A stretch of 64,000 bases of DNA from NCBI RefSeq assembly GCF_000230895.2, contig NC_016604.1, forward strand, positions 3,906,001 through 3,970,000, in the 5' to 3' direction. A program made the position numbers and the translations under genes. The stretch comes from Mycolicibacterium rhodesiae NBB3. Lineage in GTDB: Bacteria > Actinomycetota > Actinomycetes > Mycobacteriales > Mycobacteriaceae. The notes under the pieces were generated by a model. It had not been told where the DNA came from. It saw nothing but the letters and a program-made list of their open reading frames with translations, and searched no databases. Positions 34,132 through 42,101 of the stretch are shown here, piece by piece. Within the stretch, counting starts at the first letter, position 1. Every line of letters begins with the position of its first letter.

Positions 34132-34971
34132 CTACTTCAGGCAGCTGCCGCCGTCGACAGGAAGCGTCACGCCCGTGACGTACCGCGCTTCGTCGGACGC
34201 CAGGAACAGCACGGCGTTGGCGATGTCCTCCGGCTCGACCCAGCCGATCGGCAGCGTGTGCATCAGTTGACCGACGACCTTCATATCGTCGGGGCCCGGA
34301 TTCTCGAGGTCGGGGCGGAACAGCTTCATGGTGCCCTCGTTCATGAACAGCGGGGTGTTCACGTTCGTCGGATGCACCGAGTTCACCCGGATGTTCTGTG
34401 CGCCCAGCTCAACGGCGAAGGTCCGCATCAGGCCCACCACACCGTGTTTGGCGGCGACGTAGTGACCGGTGTGCGGGTACGCCTTCAACCCGCCGACCGA
34501 ACTGGTCAGGATGATCGAACCGCCGCGCCCACCCGCGAGGATATGGGGCACACCGGCTTTCACGGTCTTCCAGACACCGCCGAGGTTGATGTCGATCATC
34601 GCGGTCCAGTCGGTTTCGCTGGTCTTGTCCAGCGTCTGGCCGCCGTTGCCGATGCCGGCGTTGGCGACGATGATGTCGAGGCGGCCCAGCTGCTCGACCC
34701 CGGCGTCGACCGCGGCCTTGAGCGCGTCGTAGTCACGGACGTCGACCTCTGCGGTGTAGATGCGGCGGTTGTGGCCCTTCACCAGATCCGCGGTCTCGGC
34801 GAGATCCTCGGGGGTTGACGCTTCGATCAGGTCGACGGTGTCGATCTTCTTACAGATGTCGACGGCGATGATGTCAGCACCCTCGGATGCCAGCCGCACC
34901 GCGTGCGCACGGCCCTGTCCGCGAGCCGCGCCCGTGATGAACGCGACTTTGCCTTCTACCCGTCCTGCCAT
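34132..34971 (-). CDS. Mycofactocin-coupled SDR (carveol dehydrogenase-like)
   Basis: A 279-residue SDR with TGAARGQGR at 13-21, Asp38 after strand two (AVDIC), NAG at 104-106, Ser157/158, Tyr171, Lys175 and a C-terminal PVDGG. The GKVAFITGAARGQGRAHA opening and the ICKKID insertion are the marks of the mycofactocin-dependent SDR subfamily, to which carveol dehydrogenase belongs. These enzymes hold NAD tightly and pass electrons to mycofactocin. I chose the ATG at 34971 because it aligns with the family start; the longer frame overlaps the P450. It is 40 bp downstream of the P450 gene, which suggests hydroxylation followed by alcohol oxidation. Confidence 0.9.
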   Translation of the reverse strand: MAGRVEGKVAFITGAARGQGRAHAVRLASEGADIIAVDICKKIDTVDLIEASTPEDLAETADLVKGHNRRIYTAEVDVRDYDALKAAVDAGVEQLGRLDIIVANAGIGNGGQTLDKTSETDWTAMIDINLGGVWKTVKAGVPHILAGGRGGSIILTSSVGGLKAYPHTGHYVAAKHGVVGLMRTFAVELGAQNIRVNSVHPTNVNTPLFMNEGTMKLFRPDLENPGPDDMKVVGQLMHTLPIGWVEPEDIANAVLFLASDEARYVTGVTLPVDGGSCLK

Positions 34972-35011
34972 GTCTTTCAGTCCTTTTGATGGTTGTTGGG
35001 TTGATCGATAT

Positions 35012-36211
35012 TCAGGAAACGAAGGTGGGCATGGATTCCCAGCCGCGCACCGCCGTCGTCTGAGACGGATGCGCGTTCGGCCAGTCGACCTCCCACGTCG
35101 GGAATCTCTTGAAAATCTCCTCGAGGGCGATCCGGCCTTCCATGCGGGCAAGGGCGTTACCCATGCAGAAGTGGGTTCCCGCACCGAATGTCAAGTGCGA
35201 GTGCTGCTCTCGGTCGATGTCGAAGACGTCTCCGTCCGGCGGAAAACGACGGTGGTCCCGGTTGGAGGCACCCACCAGTAGCAGCATTGCGCTGCCCTCG
35301 GGCACGGTTTGGCCGTAGTGCTCGGTGTCGCGTGCGACGTAACGGGCCATCTGCAGGGCCGGCGGCTCCCAGCGCAGGATCTCTTCGATCGCCTGGGGAA
35401 TCAGGGCCGGGTTCTCCGCGAGTTCCCGGCGCTGGTCGGGATGGTCGGCCAACGTTTTACCGGCCCAGCCGATCAGCCGCGTGGTGGTCTCGGCTCCGGC
35501 GGTAGCGACGACGGTGAGGTACATGAGTAGTTCCTCGCGGCGCAGCCGCCGCACAGTGCCTGTCTCGTCGGTGAACTCGACGTTGAGCAACTCGGTCATG
35601 ATGTCGTCGGAGGGATGCTCGGTGCGATAGTCGATGAACTCGGCGAACACCTCGCCGGACGCCATCAGCGCCTGTTGTCCCTGAAGGGTGGCTTCGCCGT
35701 GGTCGGCCACCCGGCGCTGGTGCTCCTCCGGAATGCCCAGCAGCATGCCGATGACCCGCATCGGCATCTGCTCGCCGAGATCGTTGACGAAATCGAACTT
35801 GCCGGTGCCCACCAACGGGTCGAGGCACCGCGCGGTGAATTCGCGGATCTGCGGTTCGAGAGCGGCCACCTTGCGTGGCGTGAACATCCGCGACAGCAGA
35901 TTGCGTTGGATGTTGTGCAGCGGCGGATCCTCGAAAATCAGTGTGCCGGGCGGGATCTCCATCCCGGACTTGATGATTTCGAGCAGCGCGCCCTTGCCGG
36001 AGATGAACGTCTCGTGGTCGATCAACGCCTTGTTGACGTCGTCGTACCGGCTCAATGCATAGAAGTCGTGTGTGTCGTTGTAGTACAGGGGCGCTTCTTC
36101 GCGGATGCGCGCGAACACCGGGAAAGGGTTCATGTTGAGCTCGACGCTGTACGGGTCGTAGTACAACGCGTCCGCCGTTTGCACGTTGGAGTTTTCAGCG
36201 CTGATCGTCAC
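35012..36211 (-). CDS. Cytochrome P450 monooxygenase
   Basis: A 399-residue P450. The I-helix reads AGAETT instead of the usual AGxDT, and the haem loop FGAGTHFCMG holds Cys349. The GTG at 36211 has GAGAGG 6 nt upstream and gives the usual length; the ATG-containing extension upstream would run through an inverted repeat. No ferredoxin gene is adjacent, unlike the other P450 in the window. The mycofactocin-type SDR downstream is the likely partner enzyme, oxidising the alcohol the P450 makes. The start region carries operator-like inverted repeats at 36239-36269. Confidence 0.9.
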   Translation of the reverse strand: MTISAENSNVQTADALYYDPYSVELNMNPFPVFARIREEAPLYYNDTHDFYALSRYDDVNKALIDHETFISGKGALLEIIKSGMEIPPGTLIFEDPPLHNIQRNLLSRMFTPRKVAALEPQIREFTARCLDPLVGTGKFDFVNDLGEQMPMRVIGMLLGIPEEHQRRVADHGEATLQGQQALMASGEVFAEFIDYRTEHPSDDIMTELLNVEFTDETGTVRRLRREELLMYLTVVATAGAETTTRLIGWAGKTLADHPDQRRELAENPALIPQAIEEILRWEPPALQMARYVARDTEHYGQTVPEGSAMLLLVGASNRDHRRFPPDGDVFDIDREQHSHLTFGAGTHFCMGNALARMEGRIALEEIFKRFPTWEVDWPNAHPSQTTAVRGWESMPTFVS

Positions 36212-36238
36212 GGGTTGCCTCTCGCTGGACCAGGGATC

Positions 36239-36331
36239 TGTAAGACAAATGGCTGGGTTTTGTCTCACAACTCTGGCATCGGCGCCACAATGGTGTCAAC
36301 AACAGATTCGTTTCGGGCAATTTATACTCTC
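36239..36331. promoter_or_regulatory. Inverted repeat and GGAGAGTA octamer upstream of P450
   Basis: TGTAAGACAAA (36239-36249) and TTTGTCTCACA (36259-36269) pair at 10 of 11 positions across 9 bp, 28 bp before the P450 start. Further upstream, TACTCTCC at 36324-36331 is the complement of the GGAGAGTA octamer seen at 28273-28280 and, with one change, at 38008-38015. Confidence 0.55.
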
Positions 36332-36353
36332 CGCTTAACAGAATCGGCTTCTC

Positions 36354-37172
36354 TCATTGGTCGGCGAAGCGTACGAGCGCTTCCTGTCCGTAGGACGCCA
36401 CCAGGACGCCGTCAGAGGTCAGGACGTCGCCGCGACCGAAGCACCTGCCGCCGGCCAACACCGGGCTGTGTTGGCGCAGCAGCAACCAGTCGTCGGTACG
36501 AAAGGGCCGGTGGAACCACACGGTGTGCGAGGTGACCGCAGACGTGAACAACGTCATGGTGTCCACCTCGCTGACGCCTTCAACCGGGCGCAGCGCAGTC
36601 CCGATCAAGGTCAGGTCGGTGGCGTACGCAGCAAGGGCCTGCGCCAGTTCGGCTCCGACAGGCGGCGTGCGCATCCACATCTCGAACTGGGGCGGCCCTG
36701 CGGCCCGGTCATGGAGGTTGATGTCAGTCCGGATTTCCCAAGGGATGAGGGACAATTCGGTGTCGTGCTCGGGGCCGAGCACGGCGGGCACGGCGGGCAC
36801 CGCCTGATGTTCGCGGCCGCCTTCGGCGGCGTGCATGCTGATCGATGCCGTCGCGATGACGCCGCGGGACTGGGTGGCGACGATCGTCATGGAGGCGAAC
36901 GATCTGCCTTCGTGGTGCAACGTCGCTTCGTATTGCACCGGTTCGTCGGAGCGACCCTCCTTGGCGAAGACCGCGTGCTGCGATTTGACGGTTTTGTCCG
37001 GACTGACGAGTGAGGCGATACGCAGGAACTGCCCGAGGAGCTGACCGCCGAAGATCCGCCGATAATCCAAGTCTTGGTTGAGGCCTTCGAATCGCAGCCC
37101 GACCCCGGCTGCTTCGGTCGACGATTCAGCGATGTCGAGGCATCCGAGCAAATCGATCCAGAGATCGGGCAC
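36354..37172 (-). CDS. Acyl-CoA thioesterase II (TesB) family protein
   Basis: A 272-residue double-hotdog thioesterase. The RRIFGGQLLGQFLRIAS stretch in the first hotdog and the HTVWFHRPFRTDDWLLL stretch in the second are TesB signatures. It hydrolyses acyl-CoA to free acid and CoA. It starts at GTG; a perfect 16-bp palindrome lies 20-35 bp upstream. It is between a P450 gene and a TetR gene on the same strand, and may relieve CoA trapping in the local pathway. Confidence 0.87.
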   Translation of the reverse strand: MPDLWIDLLGCLDIAESSTEAAGVGLRFEGLNQDLDYRRIFGGQLLGQFLRIASLVSPDKTVKSQHAVFAKEGRSDEPVQYEATLHHEGRSFASMTIVATQSRGVIATASISMHAAEGGREHQAVPAVPAVLGPEHDTELSLIPWEIRTDINLHDRAAGPPQFEMWMRTPPVGAELAQALAAYATDLTLIGTALRPVEGVSEVDTMTLFTSAVTSHTVWFHRPFRTDDWLLLRQHSPVLAGGRCFGRGDVLTSDGVLVASYGQEALVRFADQ

Positions 37173-37191
37173 TCGCTCAGTGTAAGTCAGA

Positions 37192-37207
37192 TTCTCGGCG
37201 CCGAGAA
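37192..37207. promoter_or_regulatory. Perfect 16-bp palindrome upstream of TesB
   Basis: TTCTCGGCGCCGAGAA is a perfect palindrome 20 bp before the TesB start, and its GATTCTCGG half recurs as a direct repeat at 37211-37219. It could also act as a terminator stem for the TetR gene, whose stop is 23 bp away. Confidence 0.5.
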
Positions 37208-37229
37208 CCTGATTCTCGGGCCGGCCGGA

Positions 37230-37952
37230 CTAGCTGTCGGTGAAACCGTGGGCGCAGAAGTCCCAGAGTTCGTCCGCGGTGATGGGATTCGAGGTCGCGT
37301 CTTCCGACTCTTCGCCGCTGGACTGGGCGTTGAACATCACGGTTTGCATAGTGATGGCCGCCATGCGCTTCGGATTGATGCCATCACGCAGCTGACCTGC
37401 GGCGCTGGCCTCTTCCATCAACTCGGTCAGCAGCGCGAGCAGCGGTGCGTGGGCGATTTTGACCTCGGACGGATGGGACACCAGCAAGCGCGGAGCGAAG
37501 TCGGTGAACAACGGCCGCTTGGCGGTGGGATCCGGGCGCGAAGACTCGAACAGCAGTTGGATCGCGACCTTCAGCCGCTCGATCGGCTCATCCGAGCCGC
37601 TGGTAGCCGCGCGAATTTGATCCGCGGACCGCGACAGGGCGTCTTCGAACAATGCCAGCAGCAGCTCGTGCTTACCGTCGAACTGCAGGTAGAAGCTGCG
37701 CAGAGACTGGCGTGAGCGGTCCACGACCTCCTGCACGGTGAAGTCGGTGCTGCCCTTCTCGATGATGATCGCCTGGGCGGCGTCGAGGAAGCGCTGGACG
37801 CGCTGGGCGGCCCGGAGCTTCGCGGTCTTGATCGATCGCTCGACCGCGCGCTGCTTCCAGGCGGGTTCTTCGCTGGGAATCGTCACCGGCGGCTCGGATG
37901 CGGCCCGAGTAGGGAGAACATGGACTGACTGTACCGGAGAACGCCTTGCCAT
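37230..37952 (-). CDS. TetR-family transcriptional regulator
   Basis: A 240-residue regulator with an unusually long N-terminal tail; the helix-turn-helix is at about residues 50-98 (AAQRVQRFLDAAQAI and SLRSFYLQFDGKHELL). The ATG at 37952 is used; the open frame runs far upstream but antisense through the acyl-CoA dehydrogenase gene. It is divergent from that gene, and a perfect 17-bp palindrome sits midway between them. It probably represses both, and perhaps the P450 and acyltransferase promoters that share its half-site. Confidence 0.86.
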   Translation of the reverse strand: MARRSPVQSVHVLPTRAASEPPVTIPSEEPAWKQRAVERSIKTAKLRAAQRVQRFLDAAQAIIIEKGSTDFTVQEVVDRSRQSLRSFYLQFDGKHELLLALFEDALSRSADQIRAATSGSDEPIERLKVAIQLLFESSRPDPTAKRPLFTDFAPRLLVSHPSEVKIAHAPLLALLTELMEEASAAGQLRDGINPKRMAAITMQTVMFNAQSSGEESEDATSNPITADELWDFCAHGFTDS

Positions 37953-38007
37953 TGCGGTCCTCGACCCCCTCGCGGCCAACGTGTCAGAGATTGTAACTTT
38001 CTCACTT

Positions 38008-38024
38008 GGAGAATAGTATTCTCC
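38008..38024. promoter_or_regulatory. Perfect 17-bp palindrome between divergent TetR and acyl-CoA dehydrogenase genes
   Basis: GGAGAATA-G-TATTCTCC is symmetric about one base. It is 55 bp from the TetR start and 51 bp from the acyl-CoA dehydrogenase start. It is the best candidate binding site of the adjacent TetR protein, with related half-sites at 28259-28281 and 36324-36331. Confidence 0.65.
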
Positions 38025-38075
38025 TTTTACTGGTAACAGTAGTCTTAAAAATAATTTTGATCCCGCGGGAGCGCC

Positions 38076-39251
38076 GTGCAGCTGACCTTCGACGCCGACG
38101 TCGAAGCCTTCCGGGCGGAGTTCGTCGCCTTTCTCGACGAGCATCTGCCCACCGACGCCGAAGCGCTCGAGCGTTCCGGATCGAGCAGCGACGTGCCGGA
38201 CTGGGCCCGACGCTGGCAGCGGCTGATGTTCGACAACGGCTGGCTGCTGCCGGGCTATCCGCCCGAGTTCGGCGGTCGTAACGCGACGATCCTGCAGCAG
38301 TACGTCCACCAGGAGGAACTGGCGCGGCGCCGCTGCTACCAAACCTTCAATCCTCAGGGCGTCGGCATCATCTCCGCATCGCTGATCTCGTTCGGGACAC
38401 CCGAGCAGCAGCAGCGGTGGGCCGTGCCGATCCTGCGCGCCGAGATCACTGCCTCGCTGGGCATGAGCGAGCCGGGAGCGGGATCCGACCTCGCCGCCCT
38501 GCGCACTCGCGCTGATATAGACGGCGACGAGTTCGTGGTGAACGGACAGAAAGTGTGGACGTCGGGCGCTCACGACGCCGACGTGCTCCTGACTTTCGTT
38601 CGCACTGATCCGAAAGCCACCAAACACAAGGGCATCAGCGTGCTGATGATCCCGACGGACCTGCCCGGCGTGGTGCGGCGCCCGTTCGCCTCGATGTGCG
38701 ATCGCGACGACGTGGACTTCAACGAGGTGTTCTTCAACGACGTGCGGGTGCCCGTCGAGAACCTCGTCGGCCCGCTGAACGAGGGGTGGATGGTGGCCAA
38801 CGGGTCGCTGGGCCACGAACGGAACATGTTGTGGCTGAGCTACGCAGACCGGTTGGCAGAACTCGTCGAGGACTGGCAGCCGTCCTCGATACTCAATCGC
38901 GACCGGTACGCCACGCTGGTGATGGACAACCAGGCGCTTCGCCTTCTCGGGTCTGTGGCGTTGGCGAAAGCCTCACGGGGTGACGAGGATCCGTCGGCCA
39001 TGTCGGTGCTCAAGCTCCTTGGCTCGGAGGCCTCGCAGATGGCGGCCGAGCACGCCCTGGCCGCCGCGGGCCCCGATGCCTTCGACGCGCCGGGGTTCTC
39101 CGGACCGTACAGCGCGCATCACCTCGACCTGTACCGCTCGGCGTGGTTCGAGCGTTATGCGCGCACCTTCGGCGGCACCATCGCCGGCGGCACATCCGAG
39201 ATTCAACGCAACATCATCGCCCAGCGTCTTCTGGGCCTACCTCGCAATTAG
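38076..39251 (+). CDS. Acyl-CoA dehydrogenase
   Basis: A 391-residue FadE-type flavoprotein. The MSEPGAGSDLA segment near residue 130 and WTSGAH near 158 bind FAD and substrate, and the C-terminal GGTSEIQRNII lacks the Glu that serves as base in MCAD, so the base must lie elsewhere as in the IVD/LCAD group. It desaturates an acyl-CoA. The GTG start follows GAGCGCC, a weak ribosome-binding site. It is followed by a crotonase gene 7 bp downstream, a natural dehydrogenation-hydration pair, and is divergent from its probable TetR repressor. Confidence 0.88.
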   Translation: MQLTFDADVEAFRAEFVAFLDEHLPTDAEALERSGSSSDVPDWARRWQRLMFDNGWLLPGYPPEFGGRNATILQQYVHQEELARRRCYQTFNPQGVGIISASLISFGTPEQQQRWAVPILRAEITASLGMSEPGAGSDLAALRTRADIDGDEFVVNGQKVWTSGAHDADVLLTFVRTDPKATKHKGISVLMIPTDLPGVVRRPFASMCDRDDVDFNEVFFNDVRVPVENLVGPLNEGWMVANGSLGHERNMLWLSYADRLAELVEDWQPSSILNRDRYATLVMDNQALRLLGSVALAKASRGDEDPSAMSVLKLLGSEASQMAAEHALAAAGPDAFDAPGFSGPYSAHHLDLYRSAWFERYARTFGGTIAGGTSEIQRNIIAQRLLGLPRN

Positions 39252-39258
39252 GAACCAC

Positions 39259-40041
39259 GTGTACATCGAATACGAAGTCGCCGACAAGATCGCCACCATC
39301 ACGCTGAATCGGCCCGAGGCCGCCAACGCCCAGAACACGGACTTTCTCGACGAGCTTGACGCCGCGTGGACCCGAGCCGCCGAGGACAACGATGTCGCGG
39401 TGATCATCCTGCGCGCCAACGGAAAACACTTCTCTGCGGGTCATGACATCCGCGGGGGTGGGCACGTGCCAGACAAGATCACGCTCGAATTTCTGGTACA
39501 GCACGAGCAGCGGCGCTATCTCGACTACACGCTGAAGTGGCGCAACGTGCCCAAGCCGTCGATCGCCGCCGTGCAGGGCCGCTGCATCTCGGGCGGACTG
39601 CTGCTGTGCTGGCCATGCGATTTGATTGTGGCCGCTGACGACGCGCTGTTCTCCGATCCGGTCGTGTTGATGGGCATCGGCGGCGTCGAATACCACGGCC
39701 ATACATGGGAACTCGGCCCCCGCAAGGCCAAGGAGATCCTGTTCACCGGCCGTGCCATGACGGCAGACGAGGTGGCCGCCACCGGAATGGTCAACAAGGT
39801 GGTGCCTCGCGACGAGCTCGATGCCGAAACCAGGGCGCTGGCCTCCCAGATCGCGAAGATGCCGACTTTCGCGTTGCGCCAGGCTAAACGTGCGGTCAAC
39901 CAGACCCTCGACGTCCAGGGCTTCTATGCGGCGATCCAATCGGTGTTCGACATCCACCAGACGGGCCACGGCAATGCGCTGAGCGTGAGCGGCTGGCCGG
40001 TGCTGGTGAATCTCGACGATATGAAGGCCAACATCAAGTAA
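39259..40041 (+). CDS. Enoyl-CoA hydratase/isomerase (crotonase)
   Basis: A 260-residue crotonase. TITLNRPEAANAQN opens the fold, SAGHDIRGG is the first oxyanion loop, and GRCISGGLLLCWPCDLIVA the second. The second catalytic Glu of classical hydratases is not apparent (VLMGIGGVEYHG), so hydratase activity is not certain. The GTG at 39259 is 8 bp past the acyl-CoA dehydrogenase stop; longer upstream frames overlap that gene. It probably acts on the product of the upstream enzyme. Confidence 0.85.
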   Translation: MYIEYEVADKIATITLNRPEAANAQNTDFLDELDAAWTRAAEDNDVAVIILRANGKHFSAGHDIRGGGHVPDKITLEFLVQHEQRRYLDYTLKWRNVPKPSIAAVQGRCISGGLLLCWPCDLIVAADDALFSDPVVLMGIGGVEYHGHTWELGPRKAKEILFTGRAMTADEVAATGMVNKVVPRDELDAETRALASQIAKMPTFALRQAKRAVNQTLDVQGFYAAIQSVFDIHQTGHGNALSVSGWPVLVNLDDMKANIK

Positions 40042-40052
40042 TCAGGCGCGGA

Positions 40053-40946
40053 CTAGCCGGCGCGGCCGTCCACCACCACGCCGGCCTCCTCTTCGATTGG
40101 TTTCACGACACACGTGAAATCTGAGTCAGGTCCGACCTTTTGCAGGACGTCTTCCCACAGCATTCCGACGGCGTCGCCGAGGTGCATCCTCATACCGAGG
40201 GCTTCGGCCTCGGCAAGGCAGAGCCGGACATCCTTGACCATCAACCCGGTCGCGAAGCCGAAGTCGAAGGTGCGTGGCAGGACCGAGCGGGGGAACTTGT
40301 CGCGGCTCGCGTGAGTTCCCCCGGAACTCGCGTTGAGCACGTCGATCACCACGCTCGGGTCCAGGCCCGCCTTGACTCCCATGACGACGACCTCGGCGGT
40401 CGCGGCGAGGGCTGTGGCCGCCATGAGGTTGTTGATCAGCTTCATCGTCTGCGCCGCACCGGGTTTGGTGGAAACGAATATCGGCTTTCCGAGCACGTCC
40501 AGTATCGGTTTGACCGCCCGGAATTCCGCTTCGGGACCGGAGACCATCAGGGAGAGCGCACCCTCCTGCGCACCGCTCACCCCGCCGCTGACCGGGCAGT
40601 CCAACGACGCGATTCCGCGTTGGTTCAACGCGGCGCCGACCTCCTGTGCCGTCGGACTGCCGATGGTCGAGAAGTCCACGAAGCGTTGCGCGGCAGCGCC
40701 GGCGATCACGCCGTTCGGACCGGTGGCCACCTCGATCGACGCGGCGGGGGAGGGCAGGCTCGCCAGCACCGTGGCGGTGCGATCGCCGACGTCCGCGGGC
40801 GACGTGGCAGGGTCAGCGCCGAGCATGACCAACCGGTCGAGCGCCTCGGTGCTGGTGTCGAAGGCGACGACGTGATGACCTGCCTCGAGCAGTCGGCTCG
40901 CCATGGGAAATCCCATGTGGCCCAGACCGATGAACCCGATCTCCAT
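40053..40946 (-). CDS. Beta-hydroxyacid dehydrogenase (3-hydroxyisobutyrate dehydrogenase-like)
   Basis: A 297-residue enzyme. The N-terminal GFIGLGHMGFPMA is the NAD(P)-binding loop, Asp116-Cys-Pro-Val-Ser-Gly-Gly is the substrate loop, and Lys169 in the QTMKLINN motif is the catalytic Lys. It oxidises a 3-hydroxy acid to the aldehyde or oxo acid. It is the last gene of the Rieske operon, 7 bp after the carboxymuconolactone decarboxylase-like gene. Its substrate may be a small acid left at the end of the pathway. Confidence 0.86.
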   Translation of the reverse strand: MEIGFIGLGHMGFPMASRLLEAGHHVVAFDTSTEALDRLVMLGADPATSPADVGDRTATVLASLPSPAASIEVATGPNGVIAGAAAQRFVDFSTIGSPTAQEVGAALNQRGIASLDCPVSGGVSGAQEGALSLMVSGPEAEFRAVKPILDVLGKPIFVSTKPGAAQTMKLINNLMAATALAATAEVVVMGVKAGLDPSVVIDVLNASSGGTHASRDKFPRSVLPRTFDFGFATGLMVKDVRLCLAEAEALGMRMHLGDAVGMLWEDVLQKVGPDSDFTCVVKPIEEEAGVVVDGRAG

Positions 40947-40953
40947 CGCGCAC

Positions 40954-41346
40954 CTATTTCGCTTCGGAGGAATCGTCGACGTCGTCGAGCACGCTGCGTG
41001 CTATGCGGAAACTGTCCACCGCCGCGGGGACACCGACGTAGATCGCGACTTGCAGGAAGACTTCGCGAATTTCGTCGCGGGTCACGCCGTTGGCCAACGC
41101 GCCCCTGATATGGGTGGCCAACTCCTGCGGGCGATTCAGTGCCGCGAGCATCGCCAGATTCAGCATGCTTCGGGTCTTGAGGGTGAGGCCGTCGCGGCCC
41201 CACACCGCACCCCAGCAGTACTCGGTGACCAGATCCTGAAGCGGACCGCTGAAAGAGTCGACGTTCTGTGTTGCCTTCTGTACGTAGGCATCACCGAGTA
41301 CCTGTGCGCGAATCTGCATGCCCTTGTCGTAAGTTGCTTGGTCCAT
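40954..41346 (-). CDS. Carboxymuconolactone decarboxylase-family protein
   Basis: A 130-residue all-helical protein close in length to PcaC. The LNLAMLAALNRPQELATHIRGAL and EIREVFLQVAIYVGVPAA stretches are family signatures; no AhpD-type CXXC is present, so it is a decarboxylase-type or unknown member rather than a peroxidase. GAGGAG precedes the ATG. It lies in the Rieske operon, which contains a second family member (47395-47973). Confidence 0.85.
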   Translation of the reverse strand: MDQATYDKGMQIRAQVLGDAYVQKATQNVDSFSGPLQDLVTEYCWGAVWGRDGLTLKTRSMLNLAMLAALNRPQELATHIRGALANGVTRDEIREVFLQVAIYVGVPAAVDSFRIARSVLDDVDDSSEAK

Positions 41347-41369
41347 GGCTCCTCACAAAGTGATGTCGA

Positions 41370-42074
41370 TCAGGTGTTTCGGCCGCCGTTCACACCCAGT
41401 ATCTGACCGGTGATGTAGCCCGCGTCCTCGGATACCAGAAACGCACACGCGGCCGCGATGTCCTCGGGCCGCCCGACGCGACGAACCGGCGTCCGCGCGA
41501 TGATGTCTTCGACCGTGCCGCCGAGGCGATGACGTTCTTCTGACTTGCGCAGCATCGGTGTGTCGATGAAGCCGGGCGGGACTGCGTTCACGGTGATGCC
41601 ATCGGGGCCGTATTCGAGCGCGAGACTTTTCGTCAAGCCGTTGACGGCCGATTTCGCCGCGACGTAGTGACTCATGAAGGGCTGGCCTGACTGGGCGCTG
41701 GAGGACGAGATGTTCACGATCCGCCCCCACTTCTGACCGATCATGTCGGGCAACACCGCTTGGGTGCAGTGGAAGACACCGTGCAGATTGACGTTGATGA
41801 TGTCGTTCCATCGCTGGAAGGTCAGATCCATGAATCGCTTGAAGCCATCGACTCCGGCGGCATTGACGAGGATGCCGATCGGACCGAGTGCGTCGTGCAC
41901 AGCGCCGACCGCGGCATCGATCTGTTCGCGGTCGGTGACGTCCGCGAGGTAGCTGTGCGGCATCGCCGAATGGGCGAGGTCCAGGGTGGCGACCTGGTGG
42001 CCGTCGGACGCCAGACGAAGCGCGATGGCCGCACCGATTCCGGACGCGCCGCCGGTGACGAGAGCTGTTCTCAC
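41370..42074 (-). CDS. SDR-family oxidoreductase
   Basis: A 234-residue SDR with TGGASGIG at 7-14, an NAAG near 81, Ser in ISSSSAQ and Tyr/Lys in YVAAK, and a C-terminal GVNGG. I place the start at the GTG at 42074 because it gives a normal SDR N-terminus and because the longer frame crosses a perfect inverted repeat at 42082-42101. There is no clear ribosome-binding site, so the mRNA may be leaderless. It resembles 3-hydroxyacyl-CoA and 3-oxoacyl reductases. It lies between acyl-CoA dehydrogenase and decarboxylase-like genes. Confidence 0.84.
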   Translation of the reverse strand: MRTALVTGGASGIGAAIALRLASDGHQVATLDLAHSAMPHSYLADVTDREQIDAAVGAVHDALGPIGILVNAAGVDGFKRFMDLTFQRWNDIINVNLHGVFHCTQAVLPDMIGQKWGRIVNISSSSAQSGQPFMSHYVAAKSAVNGLTKSLALEYGPDGITVNAVPPGFIDTPMLRKSEERHRLGGTVEDIIARTPVRRVGRPEDIAAACAFLVSEDAGYITGQILGVNGGRNT

Positions 42075-42081
42075 GTCCGGA

Positions 42082-42101
42082 AGTATACGCCTTCGTATAC
42101 T
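42082..42101. promoter_or_regulatory. Perfect inverted repeat at the SDR start
   Basis: AGTATACG (42082-42089) and CGTATACT (42094-42101) pair perfectly around CCTT. The repeat overlaps the stop of the upstream acyl-CoA dehydrogenase gene and ends 7 bp before the SDR start codon. An internal promoter/operator splitting the Rieske operon is likely. Confidence 0.55.
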
